This document shows positions 62,545 to 64,000 of a DNA stretch of 64,000 nt, one piece after another. A program made the position numbers and the translations under genes. Below the pieces are notes generated by a model. That model searched no databases. It was not told the origin of the DNA and saw only the letters and a list, made by a program, of their open reading frames with translations. Location: the NCBI GenBank assembly GCA_964449135.1, contig CAYUXZ010000003.1:26787-90786 (forward strand), given 5' to 3'. This DNA is from SZAS-103 sp964449135 (GTDB lineage: Bacteria; Pseudomonadota; Gammaproteobacteria; Xanthomonadales; Xanthomonadaceae). The stretch's first letter is position 1; every line of letters begins with the position of its first letter.

Positions 62545-63768
62545 TTACCGGCGTTTGCCGGATGCTTTGCGAATCGGCGTCACCTTGCGGTCGCCTTCGC
62601 GCAGGTTGTCGAGATAGTCGGCCCACGTCTGCATCATCTTCCTGCGGTCGGGCAGGAACGACGTGCGGTTGTACGCGCGCCCGTTCGCATCCTTCACGGC
62701 GTGCGCCAATTGGTGTTCGATGATGTCGGGCCGGAAGCCCAAGCCTTCGTCGAGAATCGTGCGCGCCATTGCACGGAAGCCGTGCGCGGTGAACGTCTGC
62801 CCATCGAAGCCCATGCGCTTGAATGCCGCGTTCATTGCCATGTTGCTTAGTGGCTTCCTGCGGTCGCGCGTGCCGGGAAAGACGTAGCGGCCCGATCCCG
62901 TCAGCGCATGGAGTTCGCGCAGGATCGCCACGGCCTGCGGCGACAGCGGAACAAGATGCGGCTGGCGGGTTTTCATCTTGTGCGCCGGGATGTTCCATTC
63001 GGCGGCGTCCAAGTCCACTTCCGCCCATTCCGCCGTACGCAGTTCGCCGGGACGCACGAACACCAGCGGCGCGAGCTTCAACGCGCAGGCGACAGGGAAG
63101 GTGCCGGTAAAGGCGTGGATCGCGCGCAGCAGGTCGCCCACCTTGTCCGGCTCGGTCACGCTGGCGAAGTGTTGGGGCTTCCACGGGGTCAGCGAGCCGC
63201 GCAGGTCGCGCGTCACGTCGCCTTGTGCGCGTCCGGTGGCGACGGCGTAGCGGAACACCTGCCCGCAATTCTGCGCGGCGCGGTGCGCGGTTTCGATGGC
63301 GTCGCGCGATTCGATCCGGCGCAGCACGGCCAGCACGTCCGGCGCGGTCAATGCCGCAATCGGTTTCGATCCGATCCACGGGAACACGTCGCGTTCCAGC
63401 CTGCGGATGACCTTGTCGGCGTGACTGGCTGCCCAGCGTGTCGAAAACTTGGCGAACCATTCGCGGGCCACGGCCTCGAACGTGTCGGCGTCTGCGGCTC
63501 TCTCGGCCTTGCGCTTGTCGCCGGGGTCAATGCCGTCGGCAAGCAACGTGCGTGCTTCGTCGCGGCGCTCGCGCGCCTTTTTCAGCGACACGTCGGGGAA
63601 GGTGCCCAGCGACAGCAGGTTTTCCGCGCGCGTTCCTGGTCGCCGGTACTTGAATCGCCACCAGCGCGAGCCGTTGGGTTGCACCAGAAGGAACAGACCG
63701 CGCTCGTCTGCGAGCTTGTACGGCTTGTCCTTCGGTTTCGCATTGGCGACAGCGGAAGGTGTCAGCAT
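62545..63768 (-). CDS. Tyrosine integrase, P4 family
   Basis: 407 residues from ATG 63768 (GGGAGAACACG upstream); the frame continues into the tRNA but the family N-terminus LTPSAVANAKPKDKPYKLAD starts here. N-terminal arm-binding (about 1-90), core-binding, and catalytic domains with R in LVFVRPGELRTAEW, H-x-x-R in TAHGFRAMARTI, H in IIEHQLAHAV, and a nucleophile tyrosine in the C-terminal AYNRTSFLPDRRKMM. Catalyses integration and excision at the tRNA. Adjacent tRNA and repeats support activity. Confidence 0.94.
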   Translation of the reverse strand: MLTPSAVANAKPKDKPYKLADERGLFLLVQPNGSRWWRFKYRRPGTRAENLLSLGTFPDVSLKKARERRDEARTLLADGIDPGDKRKAERAADADTFEAVAREWFAKFSTRWAASHADKVIRRLERDVFPWIGSKPIAALTAPDVLAVLRRIESRDAIETAHRAAQNCGQVFRYAVATGRAQGDVTRDLRGSLTPWKPQHFASVTEPDKVGDLLRAIHAFTGTFPVACALKLAPLVFVRPGELRTAEWAEVDLDAAEWNIPAHKMKTRQPHLVPLSPQAVAILRELHALTGSGRYVFPGTRDRRKPLSNMAMNAAFKRMGFDGQTFTAHGFRAMARTILDEGLGFRPDIIEHQLAHAVKDANGRAYNRTSFLPDRRKMMQTWADYLDNLREGDRKVTPIRKASGKRR

Positions 63769-63781
63769 CGTGTTCTCCCGA

Positions 63782-63843
63782 TTGGGGGTAACCGATCCGC
63801 CCATGGGGCGGCTACCCCCAACGCTACCCCCAAAATTGGGGTA
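63782..63843. repeat. Four copies of TTGGGG(G)TA near the integrase start
   Basis: TTGGGGGTA at 63782-63790, TACCCCCAA at 63813-63821 and 63825-63833, and TTGGGGTA at 63836-63843. Mixed orientation and close spacing resemble integrase arm sites; the same motif lies at 58153-58161. It also overlaps the region where the integrase promoter should lie. Confidence 0.55.
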
Positions 63844-63889
63844 ACTCAAGGGATGGCTAGGATGCCTTGCGGGAACCGAAGACAAGAAA

Positions 63890-63911
63890 AAACCGCGTCG
63901 TAGCGCGGTTT
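63890..63911 (-). terminator. Terminator after tRNA-Ala
   Basis: AAACCGCG/CGCGGTTT with a six-base loop, followed by TTTTTTCTT on the minus strand. It lies about 35 bases past the tRNA CCA, so the restored tRNA gene has a new terminator supplied by the element. Confidence 0.75.
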
Positions 63912-63945
63912 CAGGGGTGTTGCGGGAAGTTGTTAGATGTCCGAT

Positions 63946-64000
63946 TGGTGGAGCGGAGGAGGATCGAACTCCCGACCTTCGCATTGCGAACGCGACGCTC
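63946..64000 (-). tRNA. tRNA-Ala (CGC anticodon), 5' part outside window
   Basis: Minus-strand 3' half: anticodon stem TCGCG/TGCGA with loop TTCGCAA (anticodon CGC, codon GCG), variable AGGTC, T-stem GGGAG/CTCCT with TTCGATC, acceptor CCGCTCC, then A and encoded CCA. The acceptor 5' strand and most of the D-arm lie beyond the edge. Attachment site for the adjacent integrase. Confidence 0.9.

Larger units (their letters stand above)
58075..63959. mobile_element. Integrated element (about 5.9 kb) at tRNA-Ala
   Basis: Bounded by the displaced tRNA fragment (58075-58088) and the restored tRNA (63945-63959). Contains a tyrosine integrase (62545-63768) pointing away from the tRNA, an AlpA-like regulator, a primase-like replication gene, small ORFs and a plus-strand exported protein. 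The left 58090-58300 has markedly lower GC and carries a TACCCCCAA motif (58153-58161) shared with the right end (63782-63843). No capsid or conjugation genes are seen, so it is most like a phage satellite or small integrative element. Confidence 0.8.

Overview
The window looks like a chromosomal stretch of a high-GC gammaproteobacterium, most likely in the Xanthomonadales (Lysobacterales). The clues are the block lepA-lepB-DUF4845-rnc-era-recO, GC-rich third codon positions in almost every gene, an MTIP-type purine salvage enzyme, and many short GC-rich hairpin repeats. I cannot fix the genus from sequence alone.

Layout. 1-1339: 5' part of a secreted Ig-like (Big-type) repeat protein on the minus strand. 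1758-7334: translation and RNA-processing operon lepA, lepB, DUF4845, rnc, era, recO, with overlapping genes. 7325-10772: receiver-Hpt protein facing a YdbH-like/DUF1318 envelope pair. 10902-15750: rlmD, a CYTH protein, nagZ, a hypoxanthine-guanine phosphoribosyltransferase, MTIP and a 2OG oxygenase-like protein. 15799-17010: alanine-rich exported protein. 17101-20600: RNA-repair-like locus (rtcB, slipin) headed by two tandem tRNA-like RNAs, then a separate small 39-residue gene with its own promoter and terminator. 20702-27696: P5C dehydrogenase, a second slipin, a GAF-GAF-GGDEF protein and an OPT transporter. 27867-35215: small protein, MsbA-like ABC exporter, YigZ-like protein, ECF sigma with likely anti-sigma, and a large GAF-GAF-GGDEF-EAL protein. 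35272-37182: VWA lipoprotein broken by an in-frame stop. 37259-46973: aldehyde dehydrogenase, xseA, ispG, hypothetical membrane protein, EamA exporter, murB, pyrD, DUF4190, ALDH7-type dehydrogenase. 47174-47250: tRNA-Arg(CCT). 47370-49989: DUF1993, a cNMP-binding/DUF1003 protein and a lipoprotein. 50133-53305: metal ABC permease, substrate-binding protein and an outer-membrane porin, with a Zur-box-like site upstream. 53531-57966: peroxiredoxin, CDF transporter, hydrolase, RNB ribonuclease, small acidic protein. 58075-63959: a ~5.9-kb integrated element next to a tRNA-Ala(CGC) gene that runs off the right edge.

Two regions stand out. First, upstream of and on the same strand as slipin-rtcB lie two directly abutting tRNA-like structures (19951-20020 and 19879-19950). 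The first has a D-arm, T-arm and encoded CCA, but its anticodon loop is replaced by a GCAA tetraloop. The second has a GAT (Ile) anticodon loop but only about four acceptor base pairs. They are followed by a chain of hairpins leading to the slipin start. RtcB reseals broken RNA, so tRNA mimics in the same locus suggest an RNA sensor, decoy or substrate; this is inference. Second, the right-hand element shows a coherent tRNA-targeted insertion: a displaced tRNA 3' end with its old terminator at the left end, a restored tRNA at the right end, and a repeated TTGGGGGTA motif at both ends that may be integrase arm sites.

The rest is largely core metabolism and signalling. No CRISPR array or rRNA operon was seen.
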